Assembly (NCBI GenBank): GCA_030538115.1
Contig: JAUNUP010000029.1
Span: 1-35,578, forward strand
DNA: 35,578 bases
Direction of reading: 5' to 3'
DNA from: Dermatophilus congolensis
GTDB lineage: Bacteria; Actinomycetota; Actinomycetes; Actinomycetales; Dermatophilaceae
The notes under the pieces are model-generated. The model saw nothing but the letters and a program-made list of their open reading frames with translations, had not been told where the DNA came from and searched no databases. Both the position numbers and the translations under genes were made by a program. Below are positions 7,474 through 14,394 of the stretch, one piece after another. Positions within the stretch are counted from its first letter, which is position 1. The number at the start of each line of letters is the position of its first letter.

Positions 7474-8183
7474 GCATGCCGTTCTACATCTCTCCCGAAC
7501 AACTGGTCAAAGACCGCGCCGATTTCGCGCGCAAGGGCATCGCGCGGGGCCGCTCGGTGATCGTCGGGTCCTGTCTCGATGGCGTCGTGTTCGTGGCCGA
7601 CAACCCGTCGCGTTCGTTGCACAAGGTCTCGGAGATCTACGACCGCATCGCTTTCGCGGCGGTCGGCAAGTACAACGAATTCGAGAACCTGCGGGTCGCC
7701 GGTGTGCGGTACGCCGATATGCGCGGATATTCGTACGCGCGCAGCGATGTCACCGCGCGTGCCCTGGCCAACGCCTATTCGCAGTCGCTCGGCGCGATGT
7801 TCACACAGGGCCCCAAGCCGTTCGAGGTCGAGCTTGCAGTGGCTGAAGTGGGGGCGGCGCCGGAGCAGGACGAGCTGTACCGGCTGACCTTCGACGGCAG
7901 CATCGCCGACGAGTCCGGGTTCATCGCCATGGGCGGGCAGAGCGAGGCTCTCGACTCCCGATTGGCCGAAGAATGGCAGCCGGGCCTGGCGCTCGCCGAC
8001 GCGGTGCGTCTTGCCGCCAGGCTGCTCTTCAAGGATGTCGCACAGGGCACGAGCGACAGCCGCGCCGACTCCCTCGAGGTGGCGCTACTCGACAGGGCCC
8101 GGCCGCGACGCACCTTCCGTCGTGTCACAGGCGCGGCGGTCTCGGCTCTGCTGGCGACGCCGGGGGAGGTCGGCGCTCCGTGA
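7470..8183 (+). CDS. prcA: 20S proteasome alpha subunit PrcA
   Basis: 237-aa non-catalytic subunit forming the outer gating rings on which Mpa docks. The N-terminus [29 protein letters not shown] is the gate and H0 helix typical of actinobacteria, and [28 protein letters not shown] follows as in the family. There is no N-terminal Thr active site, as expected. The C-terminal extension after [11 protein letters not shown] is short. The ATG at 7470 overlaps the prcB TGA (ATGA). A second Met two codons on is an alternative start. Confidence 0.97.
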   Translation: [237 protein letters not shown]

Positions 8184-9562
8184 GCTACCAGCATCCGCGG
8201 ATCATGGGCCTCGAAACGGAGTTCGGGGTCTCGTTCACCGAGGGTGGTCGCAAGCGGCTCGCTCCCGACGAGGCGGCGCGGGCCATGTTCCGCGACATCG
8301 TGCGGGTCGACAGATCGTCGAACGTGTTCTGCGAGAACGGGGCTCGTCTCTACCTCGACGTCGGTAACCACCCCGAGTACGCGACCGCCGAGTGCACCGA
8401 CCTGCGCGACCTGCTCGACCAGGACAGGGCGGGCGAGCTGGTGATGCTCGACCTCATGGACACGGCCGAGCGGTATCTCGCCGAAGACGGCGTCAACGGC
8501 ATCTTGCACCTGTTCAAGAACAACATCGACTCGGCCGGCAATTCGTACGGCTGCCACGAGAACTACATGGTGCCGCGCAGCAGCCGTCTCGACGAGCTGA
8601 GCGCCGCCCTCGTGCCGTTTCTCGTGACTCGCCAGGTCACGTGCGGCGCCGGCCACCTGTCGCTGCCTCCGCTGGGCTCCGACGACCTGCCCCGCTTCTG
8701 TGTCTCTCAGCGTGCCGACGTGGTCTGGGAGGGGGTCTCGAGCGCGACCACGCGATCGCGCCCGATGATCAACACCCGCGACGAACCGCACGCCGCGGCC
8801 GAGACCCACCGGCGGCTGCACGTGATCGTCGGCGATTCGAACATGAGCGAGGCGTCGACCCTGCTCAAGGTCGGGTCGACCGAGCTGTTGCTGCGTTTTC
8901 TCGAAAGCGGCGGCGAACTGCCGGGCATGACCCTCGATTCGGAGGCGAAGGCCATCCGGGCCATCAGTCTCGACCGCAACGAACCGGTGAAACTCGCCGA
9001 CGGCCGCACGATCACGGCGGCGCAGGTACAGCGCGCCCACTTCGACGTGGTGGAGTCGTTCACACGAGCCGAGGGCTACCCCGGCGCGCACGACCGTCAG
9101 GTGCTCGAGCTGTGGGACCGCGTGCTCACCGGCCTCGAGCGCGACGACCTCGCGGCCCTCGAGCGCGACGTCGACTGGGTGGTCAAGCTGCGGATGATCG
9201 AGCGGTTCATGGACCGCTCGGGCGTGGGTATCGACGACCCGAGGGTTGCCGCGATCGACCTGCTCTTCCACGACATCCGCCCCGGACGCGGCCTCTTTCG
9301 CAAGTTGGAGGAGGCGGGCGCGGTCACGCGCATCACGACCGAGGCGTCCGCGCGGGCGGCGGTCGACACGCCTCCGCCGACGCGCGCCACGGTGCGCGGC
9401 GCGTTCATCCGGGCCGCCCGGGCGAACGGCTACACCTACGCCGCCGACTGGAGTCACGTGCGCGTCAGTGGCCGTCTCGAGGCGATGGTCACGCTGCTCG
9501 ATCCGTTCGCCTCGACGAACACGACGGTCGACGCCCTCATCCGCAGGATGAGCGAGAGCTGA
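8180..9562 (+). CDS. pafA: Pup-protein ligase PafA
   Basis: 460-aa ATP-dependent ligase joining the C-terminal Glu of Pup to substrate lysines. It is a Dop homologue with GLETEFGVSF (metal/ATP glutamates), ARLYLDVGNHPEYATAEC with the catalytic Asp, FKNNIDSAGNSYGCHENYMV and NTRDEPHAAAE. Length fits the roughly 450-480-aa family. The GTG at 8180 overlaps the prcA TGA and follows GGGGGAGG at 8162-8169; upstream readings of this frame are a shadow of prcA. It is the last gene of the tightly overlapped pup-prcB-prcA-pafA block. Confidence 0.97.
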   Translation: MSYQHPRIMGLETEFGVSFTEGGRKRLAPDEAARAMFRDIVRVDRSSNVFCENGARLYLDVGNHPEYATAECTDLRDLLDQDRAGELVMLDLMDTAERYLAEDGVNGILHLFKNNIDSAGNSYGCHENYMVPRSSRLDELSAALVPFLVTRQVTCGAGHLSLPPLGSDDLPRFCVSQRADVVWEGVSSATTRSRPMINTRDEPHAAAETHRRLHVIVGDSNMSEASTLLKVGSTELLLRFLESGGELPGMTLDSEAKAIRAISLDRNEPVKLADGRTITAAQVQRAHFDVVESFTRAEGYPGAHDRQVLELWDRVLTGLERDDLAALERDVDWVVKLRMIERFMDRSGVGIDDPRVAAIDLLFHDIRPGRGLFRKLEEAGAVTRITTEASARAAVDTPPPTRATVRGAFIRAARANGYTYAADWSHVRVSGRLEAMVTLLDPFASTNTTVDALIRRMSES

Positions 9563-9866
9563 AGCTCGGCCGACGACGACGGTCACATCGCCGGGCGTTG
9601 CGTGCGTCGGGTGAAACGAAACGGCTCGCGTGGCGATGGTTCTGTCGTATGGATGACCACTCCTCGGTGCAGCCGTTCGGCGGAGGCGACGTGCCCTCGT
9701 GTCCGCGCGCAATCTTGCGGCCCCATAAACACGATGTTCGTCGTGCAAGATCACGGTTCGGCCACGAATGGAACTCGATGGTGTCCACCGCGCCCGATCG
9801 CTCGTTCAACGTCCAGACGGCGCGTCTAAGGTGAAGGCCCTTGAACCACGCAAAGAAGGTCTCGTA
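9563..9866. other. Intergenic region pafA to FKBP gene
   Basis: 304 bp with no credible gene. It holds an inverted repeat ATCTTGC (9712-9718) / GCAAGAT (9745-9751) with an inner CACGA/TCGTG pair, which could be a pafA 3' hairpin, and the FKBP promoter at 9805-9832. The composition is less coding-like than the flanks. Confidence 0.5.
9805..9832 (+). promoter_or_regulatory. Promoter of the FKBP lipoprotein gene
   Basis: TTCAAC (9805-9810), a 16-nt spacer and TAAGGT (9827-9832) fit a housekeeping promoter. The predicted start near 9839 leaves a leader of about 28 nt that carries the GAAGG ribosome site before GTG 9867. Confidence 0.45.
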
Positions 9867-10859
9867 GTGCGTAATTCCACCATCCGGGTGTTGTCGGCGG
9901 CAGCTCTGATGGCCGTCACACTCACTGCTTGTGGTTCTCCCGAAACACCGGACGGCTCGGCTACGTCGCCGCCCGACACGGTCACTTCCGAGGCGGAACA
10001 GCCCACCTCAGGCGCGCTCGAGGGCATCCAGGTCGAGGCGGGTTCACAAGGGCAGGCACCGACCGTGACGCTGCCGTCGACGCCGTTCACCGTGACCGAG
10101 ACCGCGCTGCGCGTCGTCACAGAAGGCACCGGCCGGGACATCAAGCCGGAAGACACCGTCACCGCCAACTACCTGCTCATCAACGGTCGCGACGGCAAGC
10201 AGCGCGCGTCGATGTGGGGCACGAACCAGGCGGAGTTGCCGTTGCCCCGTATCCCGCAGTTCGCAGGACTCGTCGGTGCCAAGCTCGGCTCGACCGTGCT
10301 CGTGGCGATGCCTGCGGGTGACGCGCTCGGTGGCCAGGGCGACGAGAAGCTCGACATCAAGGCTGATGACACGCTCGTCTACGTGCTCGACGTGGTCAAG
10401 GCCCAGGCTCCGCTGACCCAGGCCGAGGGCGATACGGTGACGCCGCCTGAGGGCCTACCGAAGGTGACGATGGGCAACTCGCCGCAGGAGCCCGCCACGT
10501 TCACGATGCCGAAGGGCAACCCTCCGACCGAGACGGTGGCGCAGCCGCTCATCCGCGGCAAGGGGCCGACGGTGACGTCGGGGCAGACGATTCGCGTCAC
10601 GTACACCGGCGTCACGTGGCGCGACCCGGGCACCCCGTTCGACTACTCCGGTAAGTCGGCGCAGGGCTACGCCCAATTCAGGGTCGGCACGGGCAACCTC
10701 ATCAAGGCCTGGGACGAGCACCTCGTCGGGCAGACGGTGGGCACCCGGCTCTTGCTCGTCGTGCCCCCGAAGGACGGGTACGGAGAAGCGGGCAGCGGCG
10801 AGGCCATCAAGGGCACCGACACGCTCGTGTTCGTCGTCGACATCCTCGACGCAAGCTGA
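9867..10859 (+). CDS. FKBP-type peptidyl-prolyl isomerase lipoprotein
   Basis: 330-aa exported lipoprotein predicted to act as a proline isomerase or chaperone on the outer face of the membrane. The N-terminus VRNSTIRVLSAAALMAVTLTAC is a lipoprotein signal with lipobox LTAC (Cys22). A Ser/Thr/Pro linker follows, then two FKBP-like modules. The first (about residues 80-190) is degenerate; the second (about 230-330) has the family pattern VTYTGV...FDYSG...FRVGTGNLIKAWDEHLVGQTVGTRLLLVVPP. The GTG is supported by GAAGG 7 nt upstream; an earlier in-frame start at 9768 would bury the signal peptide. An FKBP gene between pafA and pafB is common in actinobacteria. Confidence 0.9.
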   Translation: MRNSTIRVLSAAALMAVTLTACGSPETPDGSATSPPDTVTSEAEQPTSGALEGIQVEAGSQGQAPTVTLPSTPFTVTETALRVVTEGTGRDIKPEDTVTANYLLINGRDGKQRASMWGTNQAELPLPRIPQFAGLVGAKLGSTVLVAMPAGDALGGQGDEKLDIKADDTLVYVLDVVKAQAPLTQAEGDTVTPPEGLPKVTMGNSPQEPATFTMPKGNPPTETVAQPLIRGKGPTVTSGQTIRVTYTGVTWRDPGTPFDYSGKSAQGYAQFRVGTGNLIKAWDEHLVGQTVGTRLLLVVPPKDGYGEAGSGEAIKGTDTLVFVVDILDAS

Positions 10860-10870
10860 GCAGGCCGGGT

Positions 10871-10876
10871 TAGGTT
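10871..10876 (+). promoter_or_regulatory. -10 element of leaderless pafB
   Basis: TAGGTT lies 7 nt before ATG 10884. There is no Shine-Dalgarno and no clear -35. It suggests pafBC has its own promoter besides read-through from the FKBP gene. Confidence 0.4.
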
Positions 10877-10883
10877 GGTGGCG

Positions 10884-11936
10884 ATGCCACCGACCCCAGC
10901 CGCCGCAAAGACAGAGCGCCTGCTCAATCTCGTTCTCGCGCTGCTGTCCACGCGTCGCCCGCTGACGAAGGGGCAGATCCGGGCAGCGGTGCCGCAGTAC
11001 GAGCAATCCGACGACGCCGCGTTCGACCGCATGTTCGAGCGTGACAAAGACGAACTGCGCGAGCTCGGCATCCCGCTGGTCACCGAGCACATCGACACAT
11101 TCTTTCTCGACGAGGCGGGGTATCGCATCGATCGGCGCGAGTACGCGCTGCCGCCGATCGAGTTCACGCCCGAAGAGATCGAGGTGCTCGGCCTGGCCTC
11201 GAATACGTGGTCGGAGGGCGTGATGGCCCCGCGGGCAGCCGCCGCCCTGCGCAAGCTCGCCGCAGCAGGCGTCGAGACGGAGGCGCCCGACGGCGCCGAC
11301 GCAGACCCCGCCTCCGGACTCGTCGTGGGCACCAGCGAGCCCTCGTTCGAAGCACTGCGAGCGGCAGTCGTCAGCCGCACCCCCGTGACGTTCGGGTACC
11401 GCAAGGCCAACGGAGACGAGCAACGGCGACGGCTTCAGCCGTGGCGGTTGCAGGGATGGCACGGGCGTTGGTATGTCACGGGATTCGACCGCGACCGCGA
11501 CGAGCCGCGCGTGTTCCGGCTGCAGCGGGTGGCGGGAACCGTGAAGACCGCAGGTACTCCCGGGTCGTACGACATTCCCGCCGGTCATGACGCGTTGGCC
11601 ATGATCCGACGAGCGGTTGATCCGGCGGCGGGCGGCACGGCGTTGCTGTACGTGGCGCGTGGCGCGGGCTTCGACCTCCGGCGTCGTGCGCGCTCCGCCG
11701 ACGACGGTGGGCCCGTGGAGGGGAGTGAACGCCTGGCCGCACAGGCCCCACCCGGATTCGAGATCCTGTCGGTCGACTACGCAGAGCTCACTCGGATGGC
11801 CGAAGACGTGGCCGCCTACGGTCCCGATGTCGTGGTCGTCGGACCTCCGCGACTGCGGGAGTGCGTGATCTCGCTGTTACGAGGTGCGGCAGATGCTCAC
11901 GGGCCGCAGCGCGCGGCGACGAGGAGGTCGCACTGA
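10884..11936 (+). CDS. pafB: WYL-domain regulator PafB
   Basis: 350-aa half of the PafBC activator that in mycobacteria drives the RecA/LexA-independent DNA-damage response by recognising RecA-NDp promoters. The N-terminal winged helix (ERLLNLVLALLSTRRPLTKGQIRAAV...FERDKDELRELGIPL) is followed by the WYL domain (VTFGYRKANGDEQRRRLQPWRLQGWHGRWYVTGFDRDRDEPRVFRLQRV) and the C-terminal WCX extension. The ATG 10884 start is supported by the leaderless -10 at 10871. It overlaps pafC as TGATG. Two RecA-NDp-like promoters in this same window (dop, helY) are candidate targets. Confidence 0.93.
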   Translation: MPPTPAAAKTERLLNLVLALLSTRRPLTKGQIRAAVPQYEQSDDAAFDRMFERDKDELRELGIPLVTEHIDTFFLDEAGYRIDRREYALPPIEFTPEEIEVLGLASNTWSEGVMAPRAAAALRKLAAAGVETEAPDGADADPASGLVVGTSEPSFEALRAAVVSRTPVTFGYRKANGDEQRRRLQPWRLQGWHGRWYVTGFDRDRDEPRVFRLQRVAGTVKTAGTPGSYDIPAGHDALAMIRRAVDPAAGGTALLYVARGAGFDLRRRARSADDGGPVEGSERLAAQAPPGFEILSVDYAELTRMAEDVAAYGPDVVVVGPPRLRECVISLLRGAADAHGPQRAATRRSH

Positions 11937-12943
11937 TGGCACCCGAATCCGCGACCGCGCGACTGGGGCGTCTGCTCACGATGGTGCCGTGGCTGCTGCA
12001 GCATCCGGGCGCCCCCATCGGCACGGTCGCCTCCACGTTCGGCATCACTGCCGCTCAGGTCGAGGCCGACCTCTCGCTTATCTTTCTGTGCGGCACTCCT
12101 GGCGGTATGCCGCAAGACCTCATCGAGGCCGACTGGGAGGGCGGCGAGGTGTACGTCGGCAACGCCGACGAGATCTCTCGGCCGCTGCGCCTGGCGCCCG
12201 ACGAGGCGCTGACTCTCATGGTCGGCCTGCGCGCGCTTGCCGCTGTGCCAGGTCTCGCTGATCCGGCCGTGGTCGACACGGCGCTGGCCAAGCTGGGCGA
12301 GGCGACCGGGCACACCGGCGGAGACGACGCCTCCGGCCTCGCCGACCGAATCGGCGTCGAACTGGCCGACGACGCCTCCGCGCAGTGGGTGGCGGTCGTG
12401 CGCCGCGCCCTCCGCGAGTGTAGGCGGCTGCGCATCGACTACCTCAACCTCGCCCGCGACGAGGTCACGACTCGCGACGTCGACCCGATGCGGCTGACAC
12501 ACGCCGGAGCGCACTGGTACCTCGAAGCGTGGTGCCACCGGGCGACCGACGTGCGGCTCTTCCGTCTCGACCGGCTGCGAGCCGCCGAGGTGCTCGACGT
12601 CGACGGCACACCTCCGGCGGAGGCCACCTCGCGCCTCGACGAGGGGGTGCTGTACACGGCCACAGAAGGCGCGGTGGAGGTGAGCCTCGAGGTCGGGCCA
12701 TCAGCCCGGTGGATCGCCGACTACTACCCGCACCTGTCCGTCCGGGGCGCAGAGTCCGGTGACACCGAGAGCCCCGACGGCACGCTGACGGTCACGTTGC
12801 TCGCCGATGACCCTGCCTGGGTGCGGCGGCTCATGTGGCGGCTCGGGGGAGCGGCGCGGGTCGTGTCACCGGCCTTTCTCGCCTCCGACATCGCCCGCGG
12901 AGCCTCGCGTGCCCTAGATGCCTACCCCGAGACAGCCGGCTGA
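11936..12943 (+). CDS. pafC: WYL-domain regulator PafC
   Basis: 335-aa partner of PafB with the same winged-helix, WYL and WCX order. The N-terminal helix-turn-helix (ARLGRLLTMVPWLLQHPGAPIGTVASTFGITAAQVEADL) lacks the long recognition extension of PafB. The WYL core is LRIDYLNLARDEVTTRDVDPMRL...HWYLEAWCHRATDVRLFRLDRL. The ATG shares one base with the pafB stop (TGATG) and follows GAGGAGG, so the two are made in equal amounts. The ligand that activates PafBC (single-stranded DNA in mycobacteria) would bind the WYL domains. Confidence 0.93.
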   Translation: MAPESATARLGRLLTMVPWLLQHPGAPIGTVASTFGITAAQVEADLSLIFLCGTPGGMPQDLIEADWEGGEVYVGNADEISRPLRLAPDEALTLMVGLRALAAVPGLADPAVVDTALAKLGEATGHTGGDDASGLADRIGVELADDASAQWVAVVRRALRECRRLRIDYLNLARDEVTTRDVDPMRLTHAGAHWYLEAWCHRATDVRLFRLDRLRAAEVLDVDGTPPAEATSRLDEGVLYTATEGAVEVSLEVGPSARWIADYYPHLSVRGAESGDTESPDGTLTVTLLADDPAWVRRLMWRLGGAARVVSPAFLASDIARGASRALDAYPETAG

Positions 12944-12945
12944 TC

Positions 12946-12998
12946 GGCAGATCGGCAGATTGGGCCGGGTGACGACTCCGCGTGCGAGCCGATCTGCC
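12946..12998. terminator. Inverted repeat after pafC
   Basis: GGCAGATCGG (12946-12955) and CCGATCTGCC (12989-12998) are perfect 10-bp inverted copies 33 nt apart, starting 3 nt after the pafC stop. The left arm is part of a tandem ATCGGCAG repeat (12943-12958). There is no T-tract, so it is either a weak terminator or an mRNA-end hairpin. Confidence 0.4.
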
Positions 12999-13116
12999 TC
13001 CTGCGCGTGAGCGACAAGTGAACTGCGCATAATCTGGGCTGAACGGTTCGAGGTCGAGAGGGTGAAGCGACCTGGGCAGACATCGCGGCAGGGTGAGATC
13101 GTCACTGGAGCACGCC

Positions 13117-13122
13117 TAGACT
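13117..13122 (+). promoter_or_regulatory. -10 element of tatA
   Basis: TAGACT matches the local TANNNT pattern. It predicts a start near 13129 and a leader of about 79 nt to the tatA ATG, which has its own ribosome site. Confidence 0.35.
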
Positions 13123-13207
13123 GGCGATGTCTGTGGCACGGTCGTACGACCTCGCCCGCATAAGGCACCGCACAACGCACCCGAAAGCACGAACGGAGAG
13201 GCACGAC

Positions 13208-13507
13208 ATGCCCGCATGGCTCGGCGGACCTGAAATGGTCGTCATCGTTCTCGTGATCGTCATCGTCTTCGGGTGGAAGAAGCTGCCCGACGCCGCCCGT
13301 AGCCTCGGCCGCTCGATGCGCATCTTCAAGGCCGAGGTCGACGAGATGAAGCGCGAGCCGAGTGCCGCCAGCCGTGACACGGTCGAGGGCAAGGTGGAGA
13401 ACAGGTCGGCCACGTCCGAGGCTTCGGCGAGTGCTCCTGAGCGGGGCGAAGGTCCGAGCACCGGCTCCACCGCCGCCGATTCACCGGTCGACAACAACCG
13501 CTCCTGA
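13208..13507 (+). CDS. tatA: Sec-independent protein translocase subunit TatA
   Basis: 99-aa pore-forming subunit of twin-arginine export. One N-terminal membrane helix ([15 protein letters not shown]) is followed by the hinge FGWKKLPD and the amphipathic helix [19 protein letters not shown], then a Ser/Glu-rich disordered tail. Family members usually read FGxKKLP; Trp here is a minor variant. The start follows GGAGAGG about 6 nt upstream. It is the first gene of the tatA-tatC pair, 11 nt before tatC. Confidence 0.95.
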   Translation: MPAWLGGPEMVVIVLVIVIVFGWKKLPDAARSLGRSMRIFKAEVDEMKREPSAASRDTVEGKVENRSATSEASASAPERGEGPSTGSTAADSPVDNNRS

Positions 13508-13518
13508 ATCACGCGTAC

Positions 13519-14349
13519 ATGACGGCGAGTCGAGAAGTGGCGAAAGCAGGAGCGCCCGAGCCTGCGCGTAGGCGCACGAAGAAGGACCCCGAGGGGCGCA
13601 TGCCGCTCGTGGCTCACCTTCGCGAGCTCCGCAACCGCTTTCTCGTCTCGCTTGTCGCGATCCTCATCGGGGCTGTGCCGGGCTGGATGTGGTACGAGAC
13701 CATCCTCAACACCCTCACCGCCCCGCTGCGTCTGCGTAACGGCGACATCAACTACGCCAACCTCACGGCGCCCTTGGCCGTGCAGATTCAGGTCTCGCTG
13801 TTCGTGGCGCTGATCCTGGCCAGCCCGATCTGGATCTACCAGATCTGGGCGTTCATCATGCCGGGGCTCAAGAAGAACGAGAAGTGGACGGCGCTCGCCT
13901 TCATGCTGTCTGCGATCCCGCTGTTCATCGGCGGCTGCTATCTCGCCTACGTGACCCTGCCGAAGGCCGTCGTCATCCTGCTGGGCTTCACGCCCTCGGA
14001 GGGCGTCAACATCGTCCCGGCCTCCGACTACCTCACGTTCGCGACGCGATTCATCGTCGCGTTCGGGTTCGCCTTCCTGCTGCCGGTCTTTCTCGTCGGG
14101 CTCAACCTCATCGGCATCCTGCCTGCGGCGACCATGCTGCGCGGCTGGCGCTTCGCCGTGGTGGGCATCTTCATCTTCGCCGCCCTCATCACCCCGACGC
14201 CTGACCCGTGGACGATGTTCGGCCTGGCTCTGCCGATGGTCGTGCTCTATTTCCTCGCCTACGGCGTGGCCCTACTGCTGGACAAGCGAAAGGCGAAGCG
14301 GCGCCCCGACTGGTCCGACCTCGACGACACGGAAGCCAGTCCGCTGTAG
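13519..14349 (+). CDS. tatC: Sec-independent protein translocase subunit TatC
   Basis: 276-aa polytopic receptor for twin-arginine signal peptides. Six membrane helices are readable. The cytosolic N-terminal motif HLRELRNR, the first periplasmic loop with PLRLRNGD, and the conserved TPTPDPWTM before the last two helices are present. The C-terminal tail is short and charged. No ribosome site precedes ATG 13519, so translation probably depends on coupling with tatA. pafC-tatA-tatC-helY is the order also found in mycobacteria. Confidence 0.96.
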   Translation: MTASREVAKAGAPEPARRRTKKDPEGRMPLVAHLRELRNRFLVSLVAILIGAVPGWMWYETILNTLTAPLRLRNGDINYANLTAPLAVQIQVSLFVALILASPIWIYQIWAFIMPGLKKNEKWTALAFMLSAIPLFIGGCYLAYVTLPKAVVILLGFTPSEGVNIVPASDYLTFATRFIVAFGFAFLLPVFLVGLNLIGILPAATMLRGWRFAVVGIFIFAALITPTPDPWTMFGLALPMVVLYFLAYGVALLLDKRKAKRRPDWSDLDDTEASPL

Positions 14350-14365
14350 TTGCGTGATCGCGACG

Positions 14366-14388
14366 TTGTCGGCGGGCTGCCGTAGCCT
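14366..14388 (+). promoter_or_regulatory. RecA-NDp/PafBC-type promoter of helY
   Basis: TTGTCGGCG, 8 nt, then TAGCCT. The core TTGTCR and spacing to TANNNT match the PafBC-dependent consensus exactly, with 8 of 9 positions of TTGTCRGTG kept. The -10 is 6 nt before ATG 14395, so the mRNA would be leaderless. Same architecture and identical -10 as the dop promoter. Confidence 0.55.
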
Positions 14389-14394
14389 GGCGTC

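Noticed and set aside
7775..9754. 659-codon open frame on the minus strand opposite prcA/pafA
   Set aside because: Arg/His/Val-rich mirror of a GC-rich coding frame, no recognisable domain, and pafA on the other strand is certain.
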